A DNA stretch of 64,000 bases. It comes from Pseudomonas sp. Z8(2022). GTDB taxonomy: Bacteria; Pseudomonadota; Gammaproteobacteria; Pseudomonadales; Pseudomonadaceae. Location: assembly GCF_025837155.1 (NCBI RefSeq), contig NZ_CP107549.1, forward strand, positions 496,001 through 560,000. The letters are read 5' to 3'. The notes under the pieces were generated by a model. It saw nothing but the letters and a program-made list of their open reading frames with translations. It was not told the DNA's origin and searched no databases. Made by a program: the position numbers and the translations under genes. This document shows positions 47,488-55,882 of the stretch, piece by piece (the stretch's first letter is position 1; each line of letters opens with the position of its first letter).

Positions 47488-48062
47488 GGCTGGGGCTCCA
47501 TGCGGTGCTGGCGGCTCAGGTTGAGCAGGGTGGTCGCGGCCTGTTGCAACGGTTCGCTGCTGCCGGCGACGCGCGCCTGCAGCAGGCCGCCTTCGTAGAG
47601 CGCGACGAACAGCGCTGCCAGACCTTGCGGCTGCGGATAACCATGGCGCTGCAGCTGCTGTTGCAGCGCCTGGCGAATGAGGGTGAAGGCGTTGGCCAGG
47701 GCGGCACGGATCTGGTGATCATCCGGGCCGCTTTCCAGGGCGACGGCCGCCAGCGGGCAGCCACGTTCGAATGCGCTGTCCTGCAACTGGCCGAGCGCGC
47801 CCTGTAGCCAGCTGCCCAGCGCGTCGAGCGGGTCGGGCTGGCGCTCGAAGAGTGCAGCGAAAGCCTGTTCGGCGCGCTGGCCGACACGTTCGATGGCGGC
47901 CACTGCGAGTTCGGTCTTGCCGCCCGGGAAGTGATGGTAGAGGCTGCCCTTGGGCACGTCGGCGGCGGCCAGCAGTTCGCTCAGGCCAACGCCGTGCAGG
48001 CCTTTGCGCTGCAGGGCATCGACCATGCTGTCGATGAGTTTGTCGCGAGTGGTTCTGTTCAT
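47484..48062 (-). CDS. TetR-family repressor
   Basis: 192 aa. TetR helix-turn-helix at about 8-55 (RDKLIDSMVDALQRKGLHGVGLSELLAAADVPKGSLYHHFPGGKTEL), then a ligand domain with a TetR_C LmrA/YxaF-like pattern (ERGCPLAAVALE). It is translationally coupled to the alpha/beta hydrolase gene, and a palindrome that fits its operator lies 13 bp upstream. The hydrolase probably acts on, or the repressor senses, the same compound; inference. Confidence 0.9.
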   Translation of the reverse strand: MNRTTRDKLIDSMVDALQRKGLHGVGLSELLAAADVPKGSLYHHFPGGKTELAVAAIERVGQRAEQAFAALFERQPDPLDALGSWLQGALGQLQDSAFERGCPLAAVALESGPDDHQIRAALANAFTLIRQALQQQLQRHGYPQPQGLAALFVALYEGGLLQARVAGSSEPLQQAATTLLNLSRQHRMEPQP

Positions 48063-48074
48063 GGCCTGGATTAT

Positions 48075-48092
48075 CTAGACCGGTCGGTCTAG
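48075..48092. promoter_or_regulatory. Putative TetR operator
   Basis: CTAGACCGGTCGGTCTAG, a near-perfect palindrome (CTAGACC..GGTCTAG), 13 bp before the TetR gene start. This TAGACC-GGTC type is typical of LmrA/YxaF-like TetR repressors. Confidence 0.75.
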
Positions 48093-48146
48093 TGGCCAGT
48101 GTCATTCCGGACGTGGATCAGGCCATATCGGCAATTCGTTCCTGCG

Positions 48147-49034
48147 TCAGGTGGTTTCCCAGGCACCGTCGAGCGCGGTGCGCAGCAGATCGATCATTGC
48201 CTGCTGACGCTGTGCATCGCGATAGACCAGTCCCACCTGCAGGGGAATCCGCGGCTCGCTCAGAGGCTTCCAGAGCAGGCCGTGGTGGGCGTGCATCTGC
48301 CTGGCGCGGCCGGGCAGCACGCTGGCCAGGGTGGTGTGCGGCAGGCTGTCGAGAATGCCGTTCATATGGTTCAGCTCTGCCTGCACCTGCGGCCTCCGGC
48401 CGAGCAGGGCGAGTTGCTCCTGCCAGATCTGCCGAATGCGAAATTCTTCGCCGAGCAGCAACATCGGCAGCTCTGCCGCCTGGCTCAGCGATACCTTGCG
48501 GAATTCGCGCAGGGGATGATTCTCCGGCACCACCAGCTGCAATTCGTCCTCGTACAGCGCCAGGCTGTGCAGGCCCGGCTGACGCGGCGGCAGGAAGCCG
48601 ATGCCGATGTCCAGACCGCCGCTGAGCAGACGGCGCTCGATGTCCACGCCCGAGAGTTCATACAGCTTGACCACCAGTTGCGGCTGCGCCTGATGCAAAC
48701 GCTCCAGCAGCAGCGGTACCAGGCTGGCGTTGACCGTCTGCAGTACGCCAATGGACAGGCTGCGCGGCCCGGGGCCGCGGAAACTGCGCAGTGCCTCGCG
48801 CGCGCGCTCCATGCCGTCGAGCAGCGGTACGGCATGGTTGTACAGCGTATGGGCAGCCAGCGTCGGCAGCAGGCGCCGGCCGTTGCGCTGGAACAGGCCG
48901 ACATCGAGATCGCCTTCCAGTTGGCGGATCTGCTGCGACAGAGCCGGCTGGGAAATGCTCAGGCGCTCGGCAGCCCGGCCGACATGGCCTTCTTCATAAA
49001 GCGCGACGAAATAGCGAAGCTGACGAAAATCCAT
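48147..49034 (-). CDS. LysR-family transcriptional regulator
   Basis: 295 aa. The LysR winged helix occupies 1-60 (MDFRQLRYFVALYEEGHVGRAAERLSISQPALSQQIRQLE), followed by the periplasmic-binding-like effector domain (about 90-290). The CynR/CbbR-like group is suggested by the HLAHR-type spacing but the target is unknown. It is divergent from the MOSC gene (103 bp apart), so it probably controls that operon and itself. An A/T-rich spacer at 49040-49075 holds the likely promoters. Confidence 0.88.
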   Translation of the reverse strand: MDFRQLRYFVALYEEGHVGRAAERLSISQPALSQQIRQLEGDLDVGLFQRNGRRLLPTLAAHTLYNHAVPLLDGMERAREALRSFRGPGPRSLSIGVLQTVNASLVPLLLERLHQAQPQLVVKLYELSGVDIERRLLSGGLDIGIGFLPPRQPGLHSLALYEDELQLVVPENHPLREFRKVSLSQAAELPMLLLGEEFRIRQIWQEQLALLGRRPQVQAELNHMNGILDSLPHTTLASVLPGRARQMHAHHGLLWKPLSEPRIPLQVGLVYRDAQRQQAMIDLLRTALDGAWETT

Positions 49035-49136
49035 AAGTTTCCATTATGAATCAAGCAGGGAAATCGAAATGTCAAAATGGCCTGAAGCTCCCTAGTCTAG
49101 CTACATGATCAACAGCCGATAAGGCCGGAGCGATCG

Positions 49137-49856
49137 GTGAAGCAGATCGAGATCCAGGGTGTATTCATAGGTAAAGCCGAAGAAGTTGCCGGTGGGCTCA
49201 GTGTCGCGCAACGCAAGCAGCGAGTCGATCACCGTCTCTGGCTGTGGCCGCAAGGGCTGGGCAACGACGAACAGGGCGACGCCCGTTTTCATGGCGGCCC
49301 CGAGCGAGCCCTGCATCATTACCCGGCGGAACACTACCGCCATTGGCAGGCGCTCTACCCGCAACTGGACTGGTCACAGCCGAGCTTCGGCGAAAATGTC
49401 TCCAGCCTGGGGCTGACCGAGGCGCAGGTGTGCATCGGTGATGTATTTCGCTGGGGCGACGTGTTGCTGCAGGTCAGTCAGCCGCGTTCGCCCTGCTATC
49501 GCCTCAACCGCGACGGTCTGCACCCGGAGCTGCCTCAGGCCGTTCAGGATAGCGGACGCTGCGGCTGGTTCTATCGGGTACTCAAGCCGGGGTTCGTCAG
49601 CGCCGAGCTGCCATTCGAGCTGGTGCAACGCAGCTACCCGAGCCTGAGCGTGGCGCGGGCCCTGCAGCATTTCTACCATTCGCCCATGGAGCGCGCCGGC
49701 TTGCAGCAATTGCAGATGTGTCCGGCGCTGTCGGCACGCTGGCGCGAGATCGCCGCGCAACGCCTGCGCAGTGGCCGTCTGGAGAGCTGGTCGGAACGCC
49801 TGCTCGGCCTGCCGTTGGAGGGAGCGGTTGCCGAGGTGGGGCGTCGTTATGCGTGA
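49137..49856 (+). CDS. MOSC-domain protein (YiiM-like)
   Basis: 239 aa. MOSC domain at about 45-165: GDARFHGGPERALHHYPAEHY, SFGENVSSLGLTEAQVCIGDVFRWG, and the conserved Cys in VSQPRSPCYRLN (~122), then a YiiM C-terminal part. MOSC proteins handle the molybdenum cofactor or sulphur and reduce N-hydroxylated compounds (YiiM). The GTG start 49137 has CGGAG 7 bp upstream. It overlaps the next gene by 8 bp and is divergent from a LysR regulator. Confidence 0.87.
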   Translation: MKQIEIQGVFIGKAEEVAGGLSVAQRKQRVDHRLWLWPQGLGNDEQGDARFHGGPERALHHYPAEHYRHWQALYPQLDWSQPSFGENVSSLGLTEAQVCIGDVFRWGDVLLQVSQPRSPCYRLNRDGLHPELPQAVQDSGRCGWFYRVLKPGFVSAELPFELVQRSYPSLSVARALQHFYHSPMERAGLQQLQMCPALSARWREIAAQRLRSGRLESWSERLLGLPLEGAVAEVGRRYA

Positions 49857-50991
49857 TGGTATGGCACGGCTGCAACTGATGGGCGAGCACGCCGCACCGG
49901 TATTCGTGCGTGGCCAGGGCTCCTGGCTGTGGGATGCCGATGGGCGCGCCTATCTCGATTTCGAACAGGGGCAGGGCGGCAACAGCCTGGGTCATTGCCC
50001 GACCCTGTTGCTCGACGCCATGCGCCGTCAGGCCGAGCTGTTGATCAGTCCGGGGCGAGAACAGTGCAGCCGTGGTCAGCTCAAGCTGGCGTCGCGGCTA
50101 TGTCAGGCCACCAGTAGCGAACGGGCGGCTTTCTGCAGTGATGCCGCGCAGGCCAATGCTCTGGCCGTACGCCTGGCGTTGCAGGGCGCGCGGCAGCAGA
50201 ATCCGGCGGCCGATACGCTGGTGTTGCTCGATGACAGCCACCACGACCTGCCTGCGCATCTGGGTGACACCCGGCTGGTACGGGTGCCGTTCAATGACCT
50301 CGAGGCTCTGACCGCCGCGGTCGATTCACGCTGCGCCGCCGTGCTGATCGAGCCGGTGCAGCAGTCCGCCGGCGTGGTGCCGGCGACCCTGGAATACCTG
50401 CAAGGCGCGCAGCGGCTCTGTCGCGAGCAGGGCGCCGTATTGATCCTCGATGAGACAGGCAGCGGTATGGGACGTTGTGGCGCGCTGCTGGCCGAGGAAC
50501 TCTACGGCGTGCGCGCCGACCTATTGACCCTCGGCTGCGCGCTCGGCGGCGGTCTGCCACTGGCTGCCGTACTGGCGCGTGGACGGATCGCTGAAGAAGC
50601 CGCAGCCCTGATCCCCGCCTATCCCGCCGAGGCGTTGCTGACGGCGGCCGGTGTTGCGGTGCTTGGCGCCGTGCTCGAAGGCAGCTTCTTCAGCCAGGTG
50701 CGTGACGTGACCGAGCATCTGCGCGAAGGCCTGGCACGGCTGTCGCGGCAGCATGGCCATGGCTCGCTGAGAGGCCACGGCCTGTTGCTTGGCCTGCCCC
50801 TGATCGGCCTCTCGGCACGTGTGGTGCAGTGTGCCGCACGTGAGGAAGGTTTGTTGATCGGCATTGCACGCAGCGACTGCCTGCGTCTGTCTCCGGCTCT
50901 GACGGTGAGCCACGGCAATGTCGAGGAAATGCTGCGTCGCCTGGGTCGGGCGTTGCAACGAGTCGAACAGCGCTGCGAGGAGGTGGCCTGA
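49849..50991 (+). CDS. Aminotransferase class-III-like protein lacking the PLP lysine
   Basis: 380 aa, aligning over its length with acetylornithine/ornithine-type aminotransferases: GSWLWDADGRAYLDFEQG, AVLIEPVQQSAGVVPATLEYL, LILDETGSGMGRCG (D201 that would hold the PLP ring nitrogen). In the place of the PLP Schiff-base lysine it has C230 (TLGCALGGGLP instead of TLAKALGGG; codon TGC at 50536-50538). The phosphate-binding SGAEANE is changed to SDAAQANA, and the THGSTFGGNP loop from the partner subunit is missing. It is therefore probably a pseudoenzyme or has a new function. It overlaps the MOSC and amidotransferase-like genes (8 and 1 bp). Confidence 0.85.
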   Translation: MRDGMARLQLMGEHAAPVFVRGQGSWLWDADGRAYLDFEQGQGGNSLGHCPTLLLDAMRRQAELLISPGREQCSRGQLKLASRLCQATSSERAAFCSDAAQANALAVRLALQGARQQNPAADTLVLLDDSHHDLPAHLGDTRLVRVPFNDLEALTAAVDSRCAAVLIEPVQQSAGVVPATLEYLQGAQRLCREQGAVLILDETGSGMGRCGALLAEELYGVRADLLTLGCALGGGLPLAAVLARGRIAEEAAALIPAYPAEALLTAAGVAVLGAVLEGSFFSQVRDVTEHLREGLARLSRQHGHGSLRGHGLLLGLPLIGLSARVVQCAAREEGLLIGIARSDCLRLSPALTVSHGNVEEMLRRLGRALQRVEQRCEEVA

Positions 50992-51695
50992 TGCGTATTG
51001 CCCTGATTCAACACAGTGCAGGTGTCGGGCCTGCGGCCATTCATCAGTGGCTTGGCGAGCACCAGGCCAACTGGTACCGGGTGTATGCCGGGGAGTCCTT
51101 GCCGAGCCTGGAGGATTTCGAGCTCCTGGTGCTGCTCGATGGCTCGCTGAGTGTGCACGATGAGCGTCAGTACGCCTGGATGGGCGCTGAGAAGTGCCTG
51201 ATTCATCAGGCCCTCATGACACGCAAGCGGGTATTCGGCAGCGGGCTGGGGGCCTTGCTCCTGGCCGAAGCCCTGGGCGCTCGTATCTCGAGTGGGGCGG
51301 ATGTTGCGCGAATCGGCTGGTGGCAGCTGGAGAAGGAGCAGCAATCCAGCCAGTCTCCGGTCGGTCGCATGCTGCCGCACCGTCTGCTGGCAATGCACTG
51401 GCAGCGTGAAAGCTGCAGCCTGCCGCACGGCGCGATAGCCCTGTACGGATCAAAAGGCTCTGCCTTGCAGGGCTTCGTCTGGCAGGAGCGCGCCATCGGC
51501 TTGCTCTGCCAGCTGGAAAGCGATGCCGAGAGCCTCGACGAACGCCTGCAGGAGGAATCTGCCGACCTCGCTCTGCCGGGTGAGGTGCAGGACCGCGCCA
51601 GCATCCGTGATGGCGCACCGCACGCTGCGTCGGCCAACGCCACTCTGTTCCGCCTGCTCGATTACCTCTCGGGTGCTCATGCCCACATGACCTGA
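50991..51695 (+). CDS. Class-I glutamine-amidotransferase-like protein lacking Cys/His
   Basis: 234 aa with the full GATase-1 outline (VYAGESLPSLEDFELLVLLDGSLSVHDE; AEKCLIHQAL; ALGARISSGADVARIGWWQLE). The nucleophile motif GICLGAQ reads GSGLGAL, so the catalytic Cys is Gly85. The HWHGDTF-type segment is MHWQRESC, and the catalytic His of QFHLE is Gln174 (LLCQLE). Thus the Cys and His needed for glutamine hydrolysis are gone while the fold is kept. The ATG shares the last base of the upstream TGA (TGATG) with a GAGGAGG ribosome site. A terminator follows. A 49.1-51.7 operon with MOSC. Confidence 0.85.
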   Translation: MRIALIQHSAGVGPAAIHQWLGEHQANWYRVYAGESLPSLEDFELLVLLDGSLSVHDERQYAWMGAEKCLIHQALMTRKRVFGSGLGALLLAEALGARISSGADVARIGWWQLEKEQQSSQSPVGRMLPHRLLAMHWQRESCSLPHGAIALYGSKGSALQGFVWQERAIGLLCQLESDAESLDERLQEESADLALPGEVQDRASIRDGAPHAASANATLFRLLDYLSGAHAHMT

Positions 51696-51720
51696 ACACC
51701 CTTTTGCGAGCCTGTCGCAG

Positions 51721-51751
51721 CGCCCCGTCGTCTACCGCCGGGGCGTTTTTT
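51721..51751 (+). terminator. Rho-independent terminator
   Basis: CGCCCCG (51721-51727) pairs with CGGGGCG (51739-51745), then six T. It ends the MOSC operon; the A/T-poor loop is 11 nt. Confidence 0.85.
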
Positions 51752-51759
51752 ATGCGCGC

Positions 51760-52317
51760 TCAACCGACGTGCTTGGTGACCCAGGCGGCGTAGGCGTCGA
51801 TGAACTTCTGCAGGAAAGGCTTGATGCCATCGCTGAGCACACCGTTCTCGTCGAAGAAGTTGCCGGCACCGCCGAGGTAGGCTTCCGGCTGCTGCAGCAC
51901 ATATACGTCGAGGAACACCAGACACTGGCGCAGGTGGTGGTTGGCGCCGAAACCGCCGACGGCGCCTGGGGAGGCGCTGAGCACCGCGCCGGGTTTGCCG
52001 CTGAAACCACTCTGACCATAGGGGCGTGAGCCGACGTCGATGGCGTTCTTCATCGCACCGGGGATCGAGCGGTTGTATTCCGGGGTGATGAACAGCACGG
52101 CGTCGGCGGCCTTGAGTTTGCTGCGAAACGGCGCATAGGAGGCCGGAGCGGTATCGCCGTCGGCGTCTTCGTTGTACAGCGGCAGGTCACCGATCTCGAG
52201 GATTTCCAGGTTCAGCGAAGCGGGTGCCAGGTCGGCCAGCGCCAGGGCCAGCTTGCGGTTGATGGAGGCCTTGCGCAGGCTGCCGACCAATACGGCCACG
52301 TTGTAGATCTTGCTCAT
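51760..52317 (-). CDS. NADPH-dependent FMN reductase
   Basis: 185-aa flavodoxin-fold reductase: phosphate loop VLVGSLRKASINRKLALAL (8-26), FITPEYNRSIPGAMKNAIDVGSRP (the FMN-binding PEYN motif at ~80-103) and GGFGANHHLRQCL. The ChrR/YieF-like and azoreductase-like group reduces quinones, chromate and azo dyes with NAD(P)H. The start MSKIYNV at 52317 is chosen (GAGAAC upstream); the longer frame is not conserved. Convergent with the preceding operon. Confidence 0.9.
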   Translation of the reverse strand: MSKIYNVAVLVGSLRKASINRKLALALADLAPASLNLEILEIGDLPLYNEDADGDTAPASYAPFRSKLKAADAVLFITPEYNRSIPGAMKNAIDVGSRPYGQSGFSGKPGAVLSASPGAVGGFGANHHLRQCLVFLDVYVLQQPEAYLGGAGNFFDENGVLSDGIKPFLQKFIDAYAAWVTKHVG

Positions 52318-52917
52318 GGTTGTTCTCCGGCGGTGAATAAGCAGGCAGCAACTATAGACCCGCCAGACGAGGCGGGTTCCCTCGTTATCTCGGAGCAATG
52401 CGCCAGCCATGGTAATAGCCGGTGTCAGCCTTTGAGCAGAATCGTCGCCACGATCACCGCGGCCAGCAGCATCGGGCCTTAGCGGCCCGATTTGCGGGAG
52501 CAAACGCAGACGCCGCCCCGGACAATACGAAGTCAGCCTACGAACTGTTGGCCGTATGCGCTCCGGGGCTTCTGGCATTGGCTGATTGGCCCGGTTGTTC
52601 TGCCTGCAGCATGGGGTGGGCAGGAATTTGCCTCATGCTGGCTGTTGCAGGCGCAAGGTGCGCCGATCCGCACGGGCAATGTCAACGGTCATTGGACAAT
52701 GGCATTCGCGGCGCGCTTCTGGAATAGTTGAGCGGCTGCGCGTAACCCGCCAGCACCTGCCGAACGCCCACAAGGCCTGCCCGGCAGTCGAGACACCTGC
52801 CGTGTCCCTTTCGCGCGCTGACCAGGCGCGCCAGGCGAGCCATCCGCTCGCCGCTGGATCCGTACCGCTTTGCCGGTGCCACAACGATAACGCCAAGATC
52901 CACACAAGGACGCCCTG
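52318..52917. other. 600-bp spacer with gene remnant before the TRAP operon
   Basis: No intact gene is seen. Frames of 79-110 codons on the plus strand (52422-52918) lack good ribosome sites and conserved motifs. A short minus-strand tail (52425-52478) reads like the end of a membrane protein. A palindrome ATCGGGCC..GGCCCGAT (52471-52491) abuts it. The TRAP promoter should lie in 52700-52910, but no operator was assigned. Upstream of dctP, CAAGGACG serves as ribosome site. Confidence 0.55.
52425..52478 (-). pseudogene. 3' remnant of a membrane-protein gene
   Basis: A minus-strand frame reads GPMLLAAVIVATILLKG and stop, a hydrophobic C-terminus typical of a transporter; an in-frame TAA immediately precedes it. 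With no gene body upstream, it looks like the end of a gene deleted when the TRAP operon region was rearranged. Could also be chance. Confidence 0.3.
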
Positions 52918-53919
52918 ATGAAACTCAAGCGACTCTTCTCCGCGCTCGCCGCCGGCGCTGCGCTGACCGCCCTGTGCGCCACCGCGCAGGCGCGTGAATA
53001 CTCCGTCTCCACCGTGCTTTCCGACGCCTTCCCCTGGGGCCAGGCCGCGCAGAAATGGGCCGATCTGGTCAACGAGCGCTCCGCAGGGCGCATCACCCTG
53101 CGTGTCTACCCCAACGCGCAACTGGTCGCCGGCGACCAGACCAAGGAATTCTCCGCCATGCGCTCGGGCCTGATCGACATGGCCGTGGGTTCGACCATCA
53201 ACTGGTCGCCGCAGGTGCCGGAACTCAATCTGTTCTCCCTGCCGTTTCTGATGAAGAACGATGCCGACCTCGATGCCATCACCCAGGGTGAAGCCGGCAA
53301 GCTGGCCTTCGCCGCCATCGAGCAGCGCGGCATCGTGCCGCTGGCCTGGGGCGAGAACGGCTTCCGGCAGATCTCCAACTCGGCCAAGCCGGTACGCAGC
53401 CCGGCCGATCTGGCAGGCCTGAAGATCCGCGTGGTCGGCTCGCCGCTGTTCCAAGACACCTTCACCGCCCTCGGCGCCAACCCCACGCAAATGAGCTGGG
53501 CCGACGCCAAGCCGGCACTGACCACCGGCGCGGTGGACGGCCAGGAGAACCCGCTGTCGGTCTTCGACGTCGCGCGTGTCGACCAGGTCGGCCAGAAGTA
53601 CCTGACCCTGTGGGACTACATGGCCGACCCACTGGTGTTCGCCGTCAACCAGCGCGTATGGACATCTCTGCCCGAGGAAGATCGCGAGCTGCTGCGCCAG
53701 GCTGCCATCGACGCCGGCAAGTGGGAGATTGAGCTGTCGCGCGGAGCTCAGGCTCAACGCCTGGCCGACGTACGTGAGCGCGGCGTGGAAGTGATCGAGC
53801 TGACCGACGCCGAGCGCGCCGCGTTCGTCGAGGCCACTGCCAGCGTGCAGGAGAAATGGGCACCGCGCATCGGCGACGCGCTGATGGAAGCCGCGCGCAA
53901 GGCCGTGGCCCAGCCCTGA
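52918..53919 (+). CDS. dctP: TRAP transporter substrate-binding protein DctP
   Basis: 333 aa with a signal peptide (MKLKRLFSALAAGAALTALCATAQA) and the DctP fold: FPWGQAAQKWADLVNERSAGRITLRVYPNAQL, KIRVVGSPLFQDTFTALGANP and the DGQENPLSVFD region. The carboxylate-binding arginine of this family is in LAGLKIRVV. It delivers a carboxylic acid to the DctQM membrane complex; the solute cannot be named from sequence. The gene is followed by a hairpin that probably keeps its mRNA above that of dctQM. Confidence 0.92.
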   Translation: MKLKRLFSALAAGAALTALCATAQAREYSVSTVLSDAFPWGQAAQKWADLVNERSAGRITLRVYPNAQLVAGDQTKEFSAMRSGLIDMAVGSTINWSPQVPELNLFSLPFLMKNDADLDAITQGEAGKLAFAAIEQRGIVPLAWGENGFRQISNSAKPVRSPADLAGLKIRVVGSPLFQDTFTALGANPTQMSWADAKPALTTGAVDGQENPLSVFDVARVDQVGQKYLTLWDYMADPLVFAVNQRVWTSLPEEDRELLRQAAIDAGKWEIELSRGAQAQRLADVRERGVEVIELTDAERAAFVEATASVQEKWAPRIGDALMEAARKAVAQP

Positions 53920-53960
53920 TTCGTTTCACCTGATCGGAAGCTCCCTCTGCCTGCTCTGCT

Positions 53961-53986
53961 CCCCTCTCCCATTCATGGGAGAGGGG
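53961..53986 (+). repeat. Hairpin between dctP and dctQ
   Basis: CCCCTCTCCCAT (53961-53972) and ATGGGAGAGGGG (53975-53986), a perfect 12-bp stem, followed by CCGGGGGAGAGGG. The core recurs at 60170 with different internal sequence. Without a U-run it more likely protects the dctP message than ends transcription. Confidence 0.75.
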
Positions 53987-54047
53987 CCGGGGGAGAGGGC
54001 AGAGGCGCCACCGCATGAGCGCATCGCTCCGGTCATTCGAGGTTCTT

Positions 54048-54524
54048 ATGAGCAAGCAAGTCGACGCGCCGCTGGAGCGCGTGCTCGCCACCCTGGCCCT
54101 GGTGATCATCAGCCTGATCAGCCTGGCCAACGTCGTGGTGCGTTATTTCACCGATGCATCCTTTGCCTTCACCGAGGAAATCTCGGTGTTCCTGCTGGTC
54201 ATCCTCACCTTCGCTGGTGCTTCGGTGGCCATGCGTAGCAACCGACACATTCGTATCGGCCTGCTCGAGCGCCTGTTCCCGCGTCTGCGCACGCCTTTGA
54301 TCCTGCTGCAGTGGCTGGCCAGCATGCTGGTACTGGGGCTGGTCTGCTGGTACGGCGGGCAGTTCGCCTGGGAGGAGTTCCAGTGGGATTCCGAATCGCC
54401 CGGCCTCGGTCTGCCCAACTGGTGGTACGTGATCTGGCTGCCGATCCTGGCGCTGCTGGTGTTCGTGCGTCTGACCCAGATGACCGTCGATCGTCTGCGC
54501 GGGAGGATCAGCGATGAGCCCTGA
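54048..54524 (+). CDS. dctQ: TRAP transporter small permease DctQ
   Basis: 158 aa, four membrane helices (about 18-38, 48-69, 85-106, 128-146), matching DctQ: ALVIISLISLANVVVRYFTD and SVAMRSNRHIRIGLLERLFPR. It couples DctM to the binding protein. ATG 54048 has GAGG 8 bp upstream; ATG 54015 lacks one. It overlaps dctM by 11 bp. Confidence 0.9.
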   Translation: MSKQVDAPLERVLATLALVIISLISLANVVVRYFTDASFAFTEEISVFLLVILTFAGASVAMRSNRHIRIGLLERLFPRLRTPLILLQWLASMLVLGLVCWYGGQFAWEEFQWDSESPGLGLPNWWYVIWLPILALLVFVRLTQMTVDRLRGRISDEP

Positions 54525-55809
54525 TCTCTGGCTGATCCTCAGTTTCGCCGTACTGCTGGCGCTCGGCGTGCCGGTGGCCTTCGCCCTGGGACTGTCCGGG
54601 GCCATCGGCATCATCGCCGGCCTGTCGCCGGACATGCTCGCTACCCTCGGGACCAACACCTACAACGGTGTGGCCAAGTACCCGTTGATCGCCATTCCGC
54701 TGTTCATCCTCACCGGCCTGGTATTCGAGAAGGCCGGCGTGGCATTGCGTCTGGTGCGCTTCGCCCAGGCGCTGATCGGTCCACGTCACGGTGGCCTGGC
54801 CCTGGTCGCGGTGCTTGTGTGCCTGATCATGGGCGGCATGAGCGGTTCCGGCCCGGCCGATGCTGCTGCCGTGGCCATGGTGATGCTGCCGAGCATGACC
54901 AAGGCGGGCTACCCCAGGCCGTTCTCGGCAACCTTGATCGCCGCTTCGGCCTCGACTGCCATCCTGATTCCTCCGTCCATCGCGCTGATTCTCTATTCCA
55001 TCGTGGTGCCGGGAGTCGATCTGCGCGCACTGTTCGCTGCCGGTCTGTTCCCGGGCATTCTCGCTGGTCTGGTGCTATTGCTGCCGGCCTGGCTGCTATC
55101 GCGCCGCTATGGTTGGGAATCCCCGGAGGAAGGCGAGCGTCCGCCGCTGGGCGAGAGCTTCAGACAGGCGCTGCCGGCGCTGTTTGCCCCGGTGCTGATT
55201 CTCGGCGGTCTGCGCAGCGGCCTGTTTACGCCGACGGAAGCCGCAGTGGTTGGCGTGGCCTATGGCGTGCTGATCGGCCTGTTCCTCACCCGTGAGCTGG
55301 ACTGGCGCAGCCTCTGGCGTCTGTGCGGCGAGGCAGGGGTAATCTCTGGCGTGGTCATGCTGATCATCGCTCTGGCGGGCATCTTCGCCTGGGCCGGCAC
55401 CATGCTCGGCACCTTCCGTCATCTGGCCGAATGGCTGATCTCACTGTCGGACAACGGCTGGGTGCTGCTGGCGCTGGTGATGGTTGCCGTGTTGCTGGCC
55501 GGCATGCTGCTCGACGCCATCTCGATCTATCTGATCCTGATGCCGATCCTGATCCCGGTCATGCAGCACTTCGGCTGGAACCCGGTATGGTTCGGCATTC
55601 TGCTGGCGATGAACATCGCCATCGGCCAGTTCACTCCACCGGTGGCGATCAATCTGATGGTCACCACGGAGGTTGCCAAGATACGCCTGGAGCAGACCGT
55701 CGGCTGGGCGGCGCTGTTTGTCCTGGTGATGTCCAGCGCCCTGCTTCTGGTCGCGATCTTCCCCGAAATCGCCCTGTGGCTGCCGCGTGTAATGGGATAC
55801 GCGGTATAA
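54514..55809 (+). CDS. dctM: TRAP transporter large permease DctM
   Basis: 431 aa with 12 or more membrane helices, DctM family. It has the N-terminal LILSFAVLLALGVPVAFALG, KYPLIAIPLFILTGLVFEKAG, MGGMSGSGPADAAAVAMVMLP (the MSGSGPAD motif) and APVLILGGLRSGLFTPTEAA. It is the Na+-driven carrier of the complex. Last gene of the TRAP operon; 73 bp separate it from the diguanylate cyclase gene. Confidence 0.93.
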   Translation: MSPDLWLILSFAVLLALGVPVAFALGLSGAIGIIAGLSPDMLATLGTNTYNGVAKYPLIAIPLFILTGLVFEKAGVALRLVRFAQALIGPRHGGLALVAVLVCLIMGGMSGSGPADAAAVAMVMLPSMTKAGYPRPFSATLIAASASTAILIPPSIALILYSIVVPGVDLRALFAAGLFPGILAGLVLLLPAWLLSRRYGWESPEEGERPPLGESFRQALPALFAPVLILGGLRSGLFTPTEAAVVGVAYGVLIGLFLTRELDWRSLWRLCGEAGVISGVVMLIIALAGIFAWAGTMLGTFRHLAEWLISLSDNGWVLLALVMVAVLLAGMLLDAISIYLILMPILIPVMQHFGWNPVWFGILLAMNIAIGQFTPPVAINLMVTTEVAKIRLEQTVGWAALFVLVMSSALLLVAIFPEIALWLPRVMGYAV

Positions 55810-55882
55810 GGCAGGCAGTCTATAGTTGCCTGAAGGTGCGCAGCGGGGGGCTGCGCACCACCGAGGGTGGCGGTGCAATGAG

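Noticed and set aside
52492..52731. 79-codon plus-strand frame before dctP
   Set aside because: It starts at TTG without a ribosome site, shows no recognisable family and no conserved motif.
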